From: Rubrivivax sp.
Lineage (GTDB): Bacteria > Pseudomonadota > Gammaproteobacteria > Burkholderiales > Burkholderiaceae_C
DNA length: 47,328 nt
Assembly (NCBI GenBank): GCA_030653505.1
Contig: JAURZK010000192.1
Span: forward strand, 1 to 47,328
Direction of reading: 5' to 3'
The notes below the pieces were generated by a model. It was not told the origin of the DNA. It did not search any database and saw only the letters and a list, made by a program, of their open reading frames with translations. Every line of letters begins with the position of its first letter. The stretch's first letter is position 1. Shown piece by piece: positions 24,206 to 34,358 of the stretch. The translations under genes and the position numbers were made by a program.

Positions 24206-25000
24206 ATGCTGGAACCCCCGAGTTTACCCGCGATGCCTGCGCCAGACACCCGACCCGGCGCCCGGCACGGCGACGCCGCGCCCGCCGGCGGCGCACGTTT
24301 TGTGCTGGTCGGCACGAGCCACGCCGGCAACGTGGGCGCCGCTGCACGCGCGATGAAGGTGATGGGTTTTGCCGACCTGGTGCTGGTGCGGCCGCGTTTT
24401 GCCGACGTGCTGAGCCGCGACGAGACCGTGGCCATGGCCAGCGGGGCCGCCGACGTGCTGGCGCGGGCGCGTGTCGTCGACACGCTGGCGCACGCGCTGG
24501 ACGGCATCACCTGGGCTTGCGCCACCGCGATGACACCACGCGACTTCGGCCCGACCACCTTCGCGCCGCGGGCGCACTTCGCGGCGCTGGCCGCCAGCCC
24601 GCACCAGGTCGCCTTCGTCTTCGGCCCCGAACGCACCGGGATGTCGAACGACGACGTCTACCGCTGCCACGCCTGCCTGTCGATCCCGGCCCACCCCGAC
24701 TACGGTTCGCTGAACCTGGCGCAGGCGGTGCAACTCATCGCCTACGACTGGCGCCAGGCGCTGGGCGGCTGGGATGTGCGTCCGCGCACCGCGACGCCGC
24801 CACTTGCCGACGGCGCAGCCATAGCCGGCGTGCTGCAGCAATGGCAGCAGGTACTGCAGGACATCGGCTTCCTCGACCCGGCGTCGCCGAAGAAGCTGAT
24901 GCCGCGGCTGCACCAGCTGCTCAACCGCGCCGAGTTGACGATGGAGGAAGTGCACGTCCTGCGCGGCATTGCGCGTGCGATGGACAAGGCGCGGCGCTAG
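24206..25000 (+). CDS. trmJ: tRNA (cytidine/uridine-2'-O)-methyltransferase TrmJ
   Basis: TrmJ is a SPOUT-class SAM methyltransferase that 2'-O-methylates position 32 of several tRNAs. The family N-terminus is seen as [20 protein letters not shown] and the knot region as [13 protein letters not shown] and [10 protein letters not shown]. Length is about 264 residues with this start. There are ATGs at 24194, 24206 and 24232; 24194 lies inside a GACAAT hexamer that looks like a -10 box, so I prefer 24206, with 24232 (MPAPDTRP) also possible. The first 25 or so residues are not conserved-looking. cysE follows 51 bases later on the same strand. Confidence 0.92.
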   Translation: MLEPPSLPAMPAPDTRPGARHGDAAPAGGARFVLVGTSHAGNVGAAARAMKVMGFADLVLVRPRFADVLSRDETVAMASGAADVLARARVVDTLAHALDGITWACATAMTPRDFGPTTFAPRAHFAALAASPHQVAFVFGPERTGMSNDDVYRCHACLSIPAHPDYGSLNLAQAVQLIAYDWRQALGGWDVRPRTATPPLADGAAIAGVLQQWQQVLQDIGFLDPASPKKLMPRLHQLLNRAELTMEEVHVLRGIARAMDKARR

Positions 25001-25020
25001 GGCCAGGCTGCGCTGCCAGC

Positions 25021-25036
25021 ACGGCCGCAAGGCCGT
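25021..25036. repeat. Short GCAA-tetraloop hairpin between trmJ and cysE
   Basis: ACGGCC-GCAA-GGCCGT forms a 6-bp stem with a GNRA-type tetraloop, 20 bases after the trmJ stop. No T-tract follows, so terminator activity is uncertain. Confidence 0.45.
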
Positions 25037-25039
25037 CGC

Positions 25040-25045
25040 TACACT
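25040..25045 (+). promoter_or_regulatory. Candidate -10 box six bases before the cysE start
   Basis: TACACT is followed by GCGGAT and the cysE ATG. This spacing would put transcription initiation at the ATG and there is no Shine-Dalgarno, so a leaderless cysE mRNA is possible. No -35 was identified. Confidence 0.35.
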
Positions 25046-25051
25046 GCGGAT

Positions 25052-25831
25052 ATGTTTGCACGCCTGCACGAAGACATCGCCTGCATCCTGGAACGCGACC
25101 CCGCCGCACGTTCGGCCTGGGAGGTGCTGACCTGCTACCCGGGCTTGCATGCGCTGGTACTGCACCGCAGGGCGCACGGATTCCGCCAGCGCGGCTGGCA
25201 TTGGCTGGCGCGTTTCACCTCGCACGTGGCGCGTTTCCTCACCGGCATCGAGATCCACCCCGGCGCCACCATCGGCCGACGTGTCTTCATCGACCACGGC
25301 ATGGGCGTGGTGATCGGCGAGACCGCCGAGATCGGTGACGACTGCACCATCTACCAGGGCGTCACGCTCGGCGGCACTTCACTCGCCAAGGGGGCCAAGC
25401 GCCACCCCACGCTCGGCAAGGGGGTGATCGTCGGCGCCAACTCGCAGGTGCTCGGCGGCTTCACGGTGGGTGACGGCGCGCGCATCGGCAGCAGTGCCGT
25501 GGTCGTCAAGGCCGTGCCGGCCGGTGCCACGGCGGTGGGCAACCCGGCACGGGTGATCCAGCGTGACCTCGACGCCGCGCGCGAGGCTGCGGCCGCGAAG
25601 ATGGGTTTCAGCGCCTATGGCGTGACGCAGGGCGACGACCCGGTGTCGCAGGCCATGAAGGGCCTGATCGACAACGCATCGGGGCACGAACACCAGATCG
25701 CGCTGCTGTGGGCGGCGATCGAGAAGCTCTCGGCGCGAGCGCGTGAGCTGCCCGCCGACGACTGCGTACCGCAGGACGCGCAGACCACCGAGGTCTTCGA
25801 CGCCGAACGCCTGAACCGTCTCGTCAAGTGA
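25052..25831 (+). CDS. cysE: Serine O-acetyltransferase CysE
   Basis: CysE acetylates serine with acetyl-CoA to give O-acetylserine, the first step of cysteine synthesis. The product (259 residues) has the short helical N-terminus of the EpsC-like form and the left-handed beta-helix with the diagnostic [11 protein letters not shown] (81-91) and GVTLGGT (103-109), followed by [19 protein letters not shown]. After about residue 175 there is an extra C-terminal segment containing a helix and DDCVPQDAQ. The stop overlaps by eight bases the end of a convergent broken GGDEF/EAL gene. Confidence 0.95.
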   Translation: MFARLHEDIACILERDPAARSAWEVLTCYPGLHALVLHRRAHGFRQRGWHWLARFTSHVARFLTGIEIHPGATIGRRVFIDHGMGVVIGETAEIGDDCTIYQGVTLGGTSLAKGAKRHPTLGKGVIVGANSQVLGGFTVGDGARIGSSAVVVKAVPAGATAVGNPARVIQRDLDAAREAAAAKMGFSAYGVTQGDDPVSQAMKGLIDNASGHEHQIALLWAAIEKLSARARELPADDCVPQDAQTTEVFDAERLNRLVK

Positions 25832-26340
25832 CGAGCGTCCAGGCGTCGGCGCTGGCCAGCGCGGCCAGCGGCGCCACGTCCCTGGCCAACCCGGGCCGGC
25901 CGAAGAGGTAACCCTGGCCGTTCTGCACCAGGTCGCCCACCATGTGGCCATGGCGGTGGTTGACCGGCTTGAAGCGGTTGAGGTCGACCATCAGCACCGC
26001 CAGTGCTTCCCTGTGGCGGCGGGCGCGGCTGATGACGCCGTGCATCGCGTCGTGCAGCGCGGTTGTCCAGGCCGCTGAGCAGGTCGCTGGCGGCCAGGCG
26101 CTGGATGCGTTCCTCGGCGTCCATCAGCGCGCCGCGCGAGCGGTTCAGGCCGTTGCTCAGCCGCCGCCACAGCAGCAGACCCATGGCCGTGCCCGGCCCC
26201 AGCATCACCAGCGTGCTGCCCATCGAGAGCTGACGCAGCCAGCGCACCTCGGCTTCGGTGGCGGCCTGCGAGGCAGCGGTCAGATCCTCGGTGGCAACGC
26301 GGATCAGCCTGGTCTGCGCGGCGTAGCGCTCTATCGGCAC
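25824..26340 (-). pseudogene. Remnant of a membrane-bound GGDEF/EAL cyclic-di-GMP protein
   Basis: Reading the minus strand from 26340, one frame encodes a membrane segment (MGSTLVMLGPGTAMGLLLW) and a linker that runs into the start of a GGDEF domain (SDLLSGLDNRAA). Near 26055-26062 the frame must shift to continue as LHDAMHGVISRARRHREAL and MVDLNRFKPVNHRHGHMVGD; loss of two bases in a CGCGCG run would explain this. After GHMVGD the sequence jumps to LVQNGQGYLFGRPGLA, which is the end of an EAL domain, so the GGDEF signature and nearly all of EAL are gone. There is no N-terminal sensor or proper start before mogA. The residual piece ends overlapping cysE. It is very unlikely to be functional. 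Confidence 0.82.
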
Positions 26341-26398
26341 GCCGCGCGGCGGCTTGGCCGCCGGCCGTGTCGTCGCCCTGCGGCGCCGACCGGGTTGT

Positions 26399-26995
26399 TC
26401 AGCCGCCCGGCGGCGTGCGCTGCGCCGACTTCGGCCGGAAGGCCTTGCACAGCGACGGATCGGTCTCGATGTAGGGGCCGCCGATGAGGTCGATGCAGTA
26501 GGGCACGGCGGCGAAGATGCCGTGCACCGGCGGGTTGCGCTCGGGCAGGCCCTGCAGCGTCTCGGCGATGGACTTGGGCTGCCCGGGCAGGTTGATGATC
26601 AGCGCGTTGCCGCGGATGACGGCCACCTGACGCGACAGGATGGCCGTGGGCACGAAGGCCAGGCTGATCTGGCGCATCTGTTCGCCGAAGCCCGGCATCA
26701 CCTTGTGTGCGACGGCCAGCGTGGCCTCGGGCGTGAGGTCGCGCGGTGCGGGGCCGGTGCCACCGGTGGTCAGCACCAGGTCGCACTTCACGTCGTCGAC
26801 GAGCTCGCGCAGTGTGGCGCTGATGACCTCGAGCTCGTCGGGAATCAAGCGTGTCTGCCACTCGATCGGGTTCTTCAAGGCGCGCATCAACCAATCCTGC
26901 AGCGCAGGGATGCCCTTGTCCTCGTAGATGCCGCTGGAGGCGCGGTCGCTGACCGAGACCACGCCGATACGAACGGGTTCGTAGGGTTCACTCAT
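26399..26995 (-). CDS. mogA: Molybdopterin adenylyltransferase MogA
   Basis: MogA adenylylates molybdopterin so that molybdate can be inserted into the cofactor. The protein (198 residues from the ATG) has the family N-terminus RIGVVSVSDRASSGIYEDKGIPAL, the substrate-binding TTGGTGPAPRDLTPEAT and the later LIINLPGQPKSI. An in-frame GTG at 27010 would add five residues and overlap the darP stop as GTGA, which is consistent with coupling; I keep the ATG because it better matches family length. A conserved C-terminal stretch (VPYCIDLIGGPY) is present. The gene lies downstream of darP on the minus strand, probably in the same transcript. Confidence 0.94.
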   Translation of the reverse strand: MSEPYEPVRIGVVSVSDRASSGIYEDKGIPALQDWLMRALKNPIEWQTRLIPDELEVISATLRELVDDVKCDLVLTTGGTGPAPRDLTPEATLAVAHKVMPGFGEQMRQISLAFVPTAILSRQVAVIRGNALIINLPGQPKSIAETLQGLPERNPPVHGIFAAVPYCIDLIGGPYIETDPSLCKAFRPKSAQRTPPGG

Positions 26996-27006
26996 GGCGT
27001 TGGTGC

Positions 27007-27573
27007 TCACAGCATCGGCTTGATGAACTGGAAGAGCTCGCGGAAGCTCTTGGGCTGCCGGTCCTCGGGCACCAGGCCGGTGGCGTCGCGGCGCGCCGCG
27101 CGCACCAGGCTGCGCAGCTGCTGCGTGTCGGTGTCAGGGTGCTCGGTCAGCCAGCGGGTCATCGCGTCGTCGCTGGCGATGAGCTCGGCGCGCCAGCGTT
27201 CGGCCTCGTGCAGTGCCAGCGCACTCTGCGCGGTGCCCAGCGTGGCGGCGGCCACGGCTTCGCGCAGCGCGGCCTCGTCGGCGTTGTGCATCAGCTTGCC
27301 CACGTACTGCATCTGGCGCCGCAGGCCTTCGTGCGTCTTGGTGCGGCGGTACTGCTCGATGGCGTCGCGCAGCGGCTCGGGCATCTGGATGGCGCCCAGC
27401 GCGTTGTCGGACAGCCCGGCCAGCGCCACGCCCAGCGCCTGCAGTTCGTGTGACCTGTTCTTGAGCTGGGTCTTGCTGGGCCGTGTGTCGGCTTCGGGTT
27501 CATCGGCTTCGCTGGCATCGGGCTCACCGTAGTGAACGTCGATGCCGCGGTGCGGTGCGGCGCGTCGGGCCAT
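27007..27573 (-). CDS. darP: Ribosome-associated protein YjgA/DarP (DUF615)
   Basis: DarP (formerly YjgA) is a dimeric late-stage 50S ribosome assembly factor. The product (188 residues) shows the family core: TRPSKTQLKNRSHELQALG, then ALGAIQMPEPLRDAI, RRQMQYVGKLM and a C-terminal SFRELFQFIK. The N-terminal 30 residues are acidic (EPDASEADEPEAD). ATG 27573 gives a family-like length; the frame continues upstream through a weaker extension toward pmbA that I consider noncoding. darP is divergent from pmbA with 88 bases between starts, the same neighbour relation as yjgA-pmbA in E. coli. Confidence 0.92.
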   Translation of the reverse strand: MARRAAPHRGIDVHYGEPDASEADEPEADTRPSKTQLKNRSHELQALGVALAGLSDNALGAIQMPEPLRDAIEQYRRTKTHEGLRRQMQYVGKLMHNADEAALREAVAAATLGTAQSALALHEAERWRAELIASDDAMTRWLTEHPDTDTQQLRSLVRAARRDATGLVPEDRQPKSFRELFQFIKPML

Positions 27574-27613
27574 GGGTGCGGGGCTGCGGGGCAGCGACCA
27601 GGAAGGGGTGACC

Positions 27614-27626
27614 GCTATCATAAGTG
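27614..27626. promoter_or_regulatory. Candidate divergent promoter between darP and pmbA
   Basis: TATCAT (27617-27622, plus) and TATGAT (27618-27623, minus) come from the same short AT-rich patch, the only one between two divergent starts. Either or both could be -10 boxes. No strong -35 hexamers were found, so this is tentative. Confidence 0.4.
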
Positions 27627-27661
27627 CGCACCTCATCACACTTTCGAAGCAGCCCCCGCCG

Positions 27662-29035
27662 ATGACATCCGACCGCGCCGCACCCGGCTTTGCCTACCGC
27701 CGAGACCAGTTCCAGCAGATCGTCGAGGACACGCTGGCGCTGGCCAGGCAGCTCGGCGCCAGCGACGCCGGCGCCGAGGTCTCCGAGGGCGTGGGCCTGA
27801 GTGTGTCGGTGCGCAAGGGTGAACTCGAGAACGTCGAGCGCAACCGCGACAAGTCGCTGGGCGTCAGCGTCTACCTCGGCCAGCGCCGCGGCAATGCCAG
27901 CACCTCCGACTTCTCAGTCGAGGCGCTGAAGCAGACCGTGCAGGCGGCCTACGACATCGCCCGCTTCACGGCCGTTGACCCGGCCGCCGGCCTGCCCGAG
28001 GCCGACGACCTGGCGACCATGGCCGAGGCCGCGCGCGACCTCGACCTCGTCCACCCCTGGGCCATCGACGCCGCCGCCGCCGCCGAACTGGCGCGGCGCT
28101 GCGAAGACGCGGCACTGAGGACGCACAAGCTGATCACCAATTCCGAAGGCGCCGGCGTCTCGGCACAGCAGGCGCACTTCTGGGCCGGCAACACCCGCGG
28201 CTTCCGCGGCGGATACGCCAGTTCACGGCACTACCTGTCGGTGTCGGCCATCGCCGGCCGCGGCAAGGACATGCAGCGCGATGGCTGGTACACGAGCATG
28301 CGCGACGCCGCCGACCTGGCCGCGCCCGAGGTGGTGGGCCGCTACGCCGCCGAGCGCACGCTGGCGCGGCTGAAGTCGCGCAACGTCGCCACCGCCGAGG
28401 TGCCGGTGCTGTTCGAGAGCACGGTGGCCTCGGGCCTGCTGGGCGCCTACGTGCAGGCGACCTCGGGGGGTTCGCTCTACCGCAAGACGAGCTTCCTCGT
28501 CGACAGCCTGGGCAAGCGCGTGTGGCCCAAGCACATCGACATCGTCGAAGACCCGCACCAGCCCAAGGGCAAGGGCAGCGCGCCCTTCGACGACGAAGGC
28601 GTGCGCACGCGGGCGCGCCAGGTCGTCAAGGGGGGCGTCGTGCAGGGCTACTTCCTGTCGAGCTACTCGGCGCGCAAGCTGGGCATGAAAACCACCGGCC
28701 ACGCCGGCGGTTCGCAGAACCTGGCCATGACGAGCCGCCTCACGCGCCCCGGCGACGACCTCGACGCGATGCTGCGCAAGCTGCACCGCGGCCTCTTCGT
28801 CACCGAACTGATGGGGCAGGGCGTCAACTACGTCACCGGCGACTATTCGCGCGGCGCCGCCGGCTTCTGGGTCGAGGGCGGGCGCATCGTGCACCCGGTG
28901 CACGAGGTCACCATCGCCGGCAACCTGCGGCAGATGTTCAAGGACGTCGCCGCCATCGGCGCCGACGTCTACAACTCGGGCAGCAAGAGTGTGGGTTCGG
29001 TGCTCGTCAGCCGCATGACGCTGGCCGGGTCCTGA
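27662..29035 (+). CDS. pmbA: Metalloprotease PmbA/TldE
   Basis: PmbA (TldE) is the partner of TldD in a heterodimeric protease that processes microcin B17 and degrades unfolded peptides such as CcdA; the metal site is on TldD. The 457-residue protein has the U62/TldE arrangement: an N-terminal domain (GASDAGAEVSEGVGLSVSVR), a central segment with VLFESTVASGLLGA and a C-terminal barrel with LGMKTTGHAGGSQNL and LMGQGVNYVTGDYSRGA. No HExxxH motif is present, as expected for TldE. tldD is not in the window. ATG 27662 is chosen by similarity to family length. The metallophosphoesterase gene follows after 22 bases. Confidence 0.95.
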   Translation: MTSDRAAPGFAYRRDQFQQIVEDTLALARQLGASDAGAEVSEGVGLSVSVRKGELENVERNRDKSLGVSVYLGQRRGNASTSDFSVEALKQTVQAAYDIARFTAVDPAAGLPEADDLATMAEAARDLDLVHPWAIDAAAAAELARRCEDAALRTHKLITNSEGAGVSAQQAHFWAGNTRGFRGGYASSRHYLSVSAIAGRGKDMQRDGWYTSMRDAADLAAPEVVGRYAAERTLARLKSRNVATAEVPVLFESTVASGLLGAYVQATSGGSLYRKTSFLVDSLGKRVWPKHIDIVEDPHQPKGKGSAPFDDEGVRTRARQVVKGGVVQGYFLSSYSARKLGMKTTGHAGGSQNLAMTSRLTRPGDDLDAMLRKLHRGLFVTELMGQGVNYVTGDYSRGAAGFWVEGGRIVHPVHEVTIAGNLRQMFKDVAAIGADVYNSGSKSVGSVLVSRMTLAGS

Positions 29036-29057
29036 GGCGCCGGCGGCCGGGCGGGCC

Positions 29058-29801
29058 ATGAAGATCGCCGTCATCACCGATCTGCACGCCAACCGCGAGG
29101 CCGTGCAGGCGGTGCTGGACCACGCACAGGCGCAAGGGGCCGAGCGCCACGCCTTCGTCGGTGATTTCGTCGGCTACGGTGCCGACCCTGCCTGGGTCGT
29201 CGACAAGGTGCGCGAGATGGTGTGCGGCGGTGCCTGGGCCGTGCAGGGCAACCATGACGCGGCGGTGGCACACGCGCCGGGGCCGCACATGCGAGCCGAT
29301 GCACGTCGGGTCGTCGAATGGACCCAGGCGCAGCTCAACCTGGCGCAGCGCCACTTCCTGGCCAGCCTGCCGCTGACCCAGGCACACGGCGAACTGCTGT
29401 TCGTGCACGCCAACGCCGTCGACCCCGCCGCCTGGGGTTATGTGCACGACCGCGCCGAGGCCGCGCAGAGCCTGCTGGCGGCGTCACAACGCGTCACCTT
29501 CTGTGGTCACATGCACGAGCCGCGGCTGTATCACCTCTCGGCGGTGGGCAGGTCGGGCGATTTCGTGCCCGTGCCCGGCGTGCCCATCCCCTTGCTGGGC
29601 TCGCGGCGCTGGCTGGTGATACCGGGGTCCTCGGGCCAGCCGCGCGACGGCGATCCGGCCGCGTGTTACGCGCTCTACGACGACGCGCGCTGCGAACTCA
29701 CCTACTGGCGCGTGCCCTACGACGTCGAGCGGGCGGTGGCCAAGATCCGCGCCGCCGACCTGCCGCCGGTGCTGGCCAGCCGCCTGCTCGATGGCCACTG
29801 A
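29058..29801 (+). CDS. Metallophosphoesterase (calcineurin-like, YfcE family)
   Basis: The 247-residue protein has the complete di-metal phosphoesterase motif set: DLH (D8, H10), GDFVGYG (D36), GNHD (N65, H66), a histidine in FVHAN and GHMH near residues 153-156. Proteins of this group hydrolyse phosphodiesters or phosphoproteins; the substrate cannot be predicted. It starts 22 bases after pmbA and overlaps the kinase-UspA gene by 11 bases, so the two are translationally linked. An opposing phosphatase/kinase pair is an attractive idea, but the family is more often a phosphodiesterase. Confidence 0.88.
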   Translation: MKIAVITDLHANREAVQAVLDHAQAQGAERHAFVGDFVGYGADPAWVVDKVREMVCGGAWAVQGNHDAAVAHAPGPHMRADARRVVEWTQAQLNLAQRHFLASLPLTQAHGELLFVHANAVDPAAWGYVHDRAEAAQSLLAASQRVTFCGHMHEPRLYHLSAVGRSGDFVPVPGVPIPLLGSRRWLVIPGSSGQPRDGDPAACYALYDDARCELTYWRVPYDVERAVAKIRAADLPPVLASRLLDGH

Positions 29802-31272
29802 AGGCGCACCCGACGCCCCGCCCGCCGCGGTGCCGCTGCCCTGGCTCGCGCCGGGCAGCGTGATCGACGGCTGGCGGCTGCAGGAACGGCTGCACACCAG
29901 CGCCATGGCGCAGCTGTGGGGCGTGCTGCCGGTGGGCGGCCCCGACGGCCCGGTGTTGCCGCGGGGCTGCGAAGGCATGGCGCTGGTGATGAAGGTGCCG
30001 CGCCTGCGCGGCAGCGACGACCCGGCGGCCATCGTCGGCTTCGAGGTCGAGCAGATGCTGTTGCCGGCGCTGCACGGCCCCCACGTGCCACGCTTCGTGG
30101 CGCGCGGCGACCTCGTGCAGCAGCCCTACATCGTGATGGAGCGCATCCCTGGCGACAGCCTGAAGCCGCGCCTGGCGCAGGCGCCCCTGCCGCTGGACGA
30201 GGTCGTCGGGATTGGCGCCCGTGTGGCCACCGCGCTGCACGACCTGCACCGTCAGCACCTCGTGCACCTGGACGTCAAGCCCAGCAGCGTGATGCAGCGC
30301 CCTGACGGTACCGTGGTGCTGGTCGACTTCGGCCTCTCGCACCATGACCACCTGCCCGACCTGCTGGACGAGGCCTTTCCGTGGCCCATGGGCACCGGGC
30401 CCTACATGTCGCCAGAACAGGTGCAGGTGGTGCGCGACGACCCCCGCAGCGACCTCTTCGCGCTCGGCGTCATGCTCTACCACTTCACCACCGGCCAGCG
30501 CCCCTTCGGTGCGCCCGAGTCGGTGCGCGGCCTGCGCCGCCGGCTCGTGCAGCCGCCGGTGCCGCCACGTGCGCTGCGCAGCGACTGTCCGCCCTGGCTG
30601 CAGGAGGTCATCCTGAAGTGCCTGGAGCCGCAGCCCGACGCGCGCTGGCAGAGCGGTGCGCAGCTGGCGCTGGCGCTGCAGAACCCGAACGAAGTTGTGC
30701 TGACCGAGCGCGCCATGCGGCTGAAGCGTGGCCCGCTGCCCGGCCGCCTGCGCGCCTGGGCGGAAGCGCTGCTGCCGCGGGGTGCACGGGCGAGGCAGGC
30801 GCAAGGCGTCGGCCGGCGTGTGCTGCGCTGCCCCGTCGTGATGGCGGCGGTGGACACCCTGCACGCCGAGCCGGCGCTGCTGGCGCAGCTGCGTGAGGCC
30901 GTGCGCCGGACCGTCGCGGCGGAGGACGGTGCACGGCTGGTCTGCGTCGGCGTGATGAAGGCGGCGCGCATCGGCAGCGACGAACGCAGCGATGCCAGCG
31001 GCCGCAACCTGCACCTGCAGCAACTGGTGGGCCTGCGGCACTGGGTGCGGCCGCTGGCCCAGCAGCTGGCGCTGGACGAGGGTCGGCTCAGCTGCCACGT
31101 CCTGGAGGCCGCCGACGTCGCCGCGGCGCTCATCGACTTCGCGCGGCGCAACCAGGTCGACCACATCGTCATGGGCGCGAGGGGCCACTCGGCGCTGCGC
31201 CAGTACCTGGGCAGCGTCAGCGCGCAGGTGGTGGCACAGGCCGCGTGCACCGTGACCGTGGTGCGCGCCTGA
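29791..31272 (+). CDS. Fusion of an atypical Ser/Thr protein kinase domain and a UspA domain
   Basis: The 493-residue protein has two domains. Residues about 23-310 form a Hanks-type kinase: the lysine in ALVMKVP (K68), catalytic loop HLDVKPSS (D161), DFG (179-181) and SPEQ (207-210) are present, but the glycine-rich loop is not recognisable (LHTSAMAQLW) and the metal-binding asparagine after the catalytic loop is serine (S166). Residues about 345-493 form a universal stress protein domain ending in the nucleotide-binding GARGHSALRQYLGS pattern. No membrane segment is seen between them, so it is likely cytosolic. Activity is uncertain because of the serine. It overlaps the metallophosphoesterase by 11 bases. 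Confidence 0.88.
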   Translation: MATEGAPDAPPAAVPLPWLAPGSVIDGWRLQERLHTSAMAQLWGVLPVGGPDGPVLPRGCEGMALVMKVPRLRGSDDPAAIVGFEVEQMLLPALHGPHVPRFVARGDLVQQPYIVMERIPGDSLKPRLAQAPLPLDEVVGIGARVATALHDLHRQHLVHLDVKPSSVMQRPDGTVVLVDFGLSHHDHLPDLLDEAFPWPMGTGPYMSPEQVQVVRDDPRSDLFALGVMLYHFTTGQRPFGAPESVRGLRRRLVQPPVPPRALRSDCPPWLQEVILKCLEPQPDARWQSGAQLALALQNPNEVVLTERAMRLKRGPLPGRLRAWAEALLPRGARARQAQGVGRRVLRCPVVMAAVDTLHAEPALLAQLREAVRRTVAAEDGARLVCVGVMKAARIGSDERSDASGRNLHLQQLVGLRHWVRPLAQQLALDEGRLSCHVLEAADVAAALIDFARRNQVDHIVMGARGHSALRQYLGSVSAQVVAQAACTVTVVRA

Positions 31273-31395
31273 AAGGCCGCTTGCCGGGGGGCGATCACGA
31301 GCGGGAAAACCCGGCAGGGCCTGATTGGGCCGGCTCCTAGAATCCCGCCGTCCGTGTCTTGTCCACCCCGCTTTCCGTTCCCACAGGAGATCTCA
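31273..31395 (+). promoter_or_regulatory. Leader region of the TRAP solute-binding gene
   Basis: A -10-like TAGAAT lies at 31338-31343, about 55 bases upstream of the ATG. A strong Shine-Dalgarno AGGAG occupies 31385-31389, six bases before it. A possible weak hairpin (TGCCGGG...CCCGGCA, 31282-31317) follows the kinase-UspA stop but has no T-tract. No -35 was found. Confidence 0.45.
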
Positions 31396-32478
31396 ATGGA
31401 GCGTCGTTCCTTCGTTCATGGCGCCGGTCTGGCCGGCGTGCTCGCCGCCGGCGTGGCACCCGCCGTCGTCCACGCCCAGGCCGCGCTGCGCTGGCGCCTG
31501 ACCTCGGCCTTCCCGAAGTCCCTGGACACCATCTACGGCGCCTCCGACACCTTCGCCAGGAAGGTCAAGGACATGACCGGCGGCAAGTTCGAGATCTCGG
31601 TGCACGCCGCCGGTGAACTCGTGCCCACCCCGGGCCTGGTGGATGCCGTGCAGAACGGCACCGTCGAGATGGGCCACACCGCGCCCTACTACTACTTCGG
31701 CAAGAACGACGCGTTCGCTTTGGGCTGCGCCATCCCCTTCGGCCTGAACAGCCGCCAGATGACGGCCTGGAGCTACGACGGCAACGGCCTGAAGCTGATG
31801 CGCGAGTTCTATTCGAACTACGGTTTCACCAGTTTCCCCATGGGGAACACCGGCGCCCAGATGGGCGGCTGGTACCGCAAGGAAATCAAGACCGTCGCCG
31901 ACATGAAGGGCCTGAAGTTCCGCGTCGGCGGCTTCGCCGGCAAGGTGACTTCGCGCCTGGGCTCGGTGTCGCAGAACATCCCCGGCGGCGAGATCTACCA
32001 GGCGCTGGAGAAGGGCACCATCGACGCCGCCGAGTGGGTCGGCCCCTACGACGACCTGAAGCTCGGCTTCAACAAGGTGGCGCCGATCTACCACTACCCC
32101 GGCTGGTGGGAAGGCGGCCCGCAGCTCGACCTCTACGTCAACCAGAAGGCCTACGACACCCTGAGTGCCGAATACAAGGCCATCATCGAAAGTGCCGCCG
32201 CCTACGCGCACACCGAGATGCAGGCCAAGTACGACGCCCGCAACCCGGCGGCATTGCGCACGCTGGTGGCCAACAAGACCAAGCTGGTGGCCTTCCCGAA
32301 GCCGGTGCTCGACGCCGCGTACAAGGCCGCAATGTCGCTCTACAGCGAAGTCAGCGCGTCGAACCCGGCGTTCAAGAAGATCTACGACGACTATTCGAAG
32401 TTCCGCGCCGAATCGAACCTGTGGTTCCGCTTCACCGAAGCTCGCTTCGACAGCTACATGCAGAGCGTGAAGCTCTGA
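31396..32478 (+). CDS. dctP: TRAP transporter solute-binding protein DctP, TakP-like
   Basis: This periplasmic receptor of a tripartite ATP-independent transporter has 360 residues. The N-terminus carries a twin arginine (ERRSF) and a hydrophobic stretch ending AVVHAQA, consistent with Tat or Sec export. The mature part shows TRAP receptor hallmarks: FPKSLDTIYGASDTFA, ELVPTPGLVDAVQNGTVEM, the RVGGFAGKV beta strand with the carboxylate-binding arginine, and IDAAEWVGPYDD. The sequence pattern resembles the alpha-keto-acid binder TakP, so a 2-oxo or hydroxy monocarboxylate ligand is likely. The matching permease genes lie convergently on the other strand across a terminator. Confidence 0.92.
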   Translation: MERRSFVHGAGLAGVLAAGVAPAVVHAQAALRWRLTSAFPKSLDTIYGASDTFARKVKDMTGGKFEISVHAAGELVPTPGLVDAVQNGTVEMGHTAPYYYFGKNDAFALGCAIPFGLNSRQMTAWSYDGNGLKLMREFYSNYGFTSFPMGNTGAQMGGWYRKEIKTVADMKGLKFRVGGFAGKVTSRLGSVSQNIPGGEIYQALEKGTIDAAEWVGPYDDLKLGFNKVAPIYHYPGWWEGGPQLDLYVNQKAYDTLSAEYKAIIESAAAYAHTEMQAKYDARNPAALRTLVANKTKLVAFPKPVLDAAYKAAMSLYSEVSASNPAFKKIYDDYSKFRAESNLWFRFTEARFDSYMQSVKL

Positions 32479-32512
32479 GCCGGCGCCGCGCCCGGCGCGG
32501 CACGAAAGGCAA

Positions 32513-32538
32513 GGCCCCGCGAGAGCGGGGCCTTTTTT
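32513..32538 (+). terminator. Intrinsic terminator after dctP
   Basis: GGCCCCGC-GAGA-GCGGGGCC (32513-32532) is a perfect 8-bp GC stem with a 4-base loop and is followed by six T (32533-32538). Located 34 bases after the dctP stop. On the opposite strand the stem is followed by a weaker TTGCCTTT, so it may also stop transcription from the convergent dctM. Confidence 0.93.
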
Positions 32539-32567
32539 ATGCGCCGCGAGGCCGCACCGTCTGCCGC

Positions 32568-34358
<1,791 letters not shown>

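Noticed and set aside
31282..31317. Terminator after the kinase-UspA gene
   Set aside because: Stem TGCCGGG/CCCGGCA has a long loop and no T-tract.
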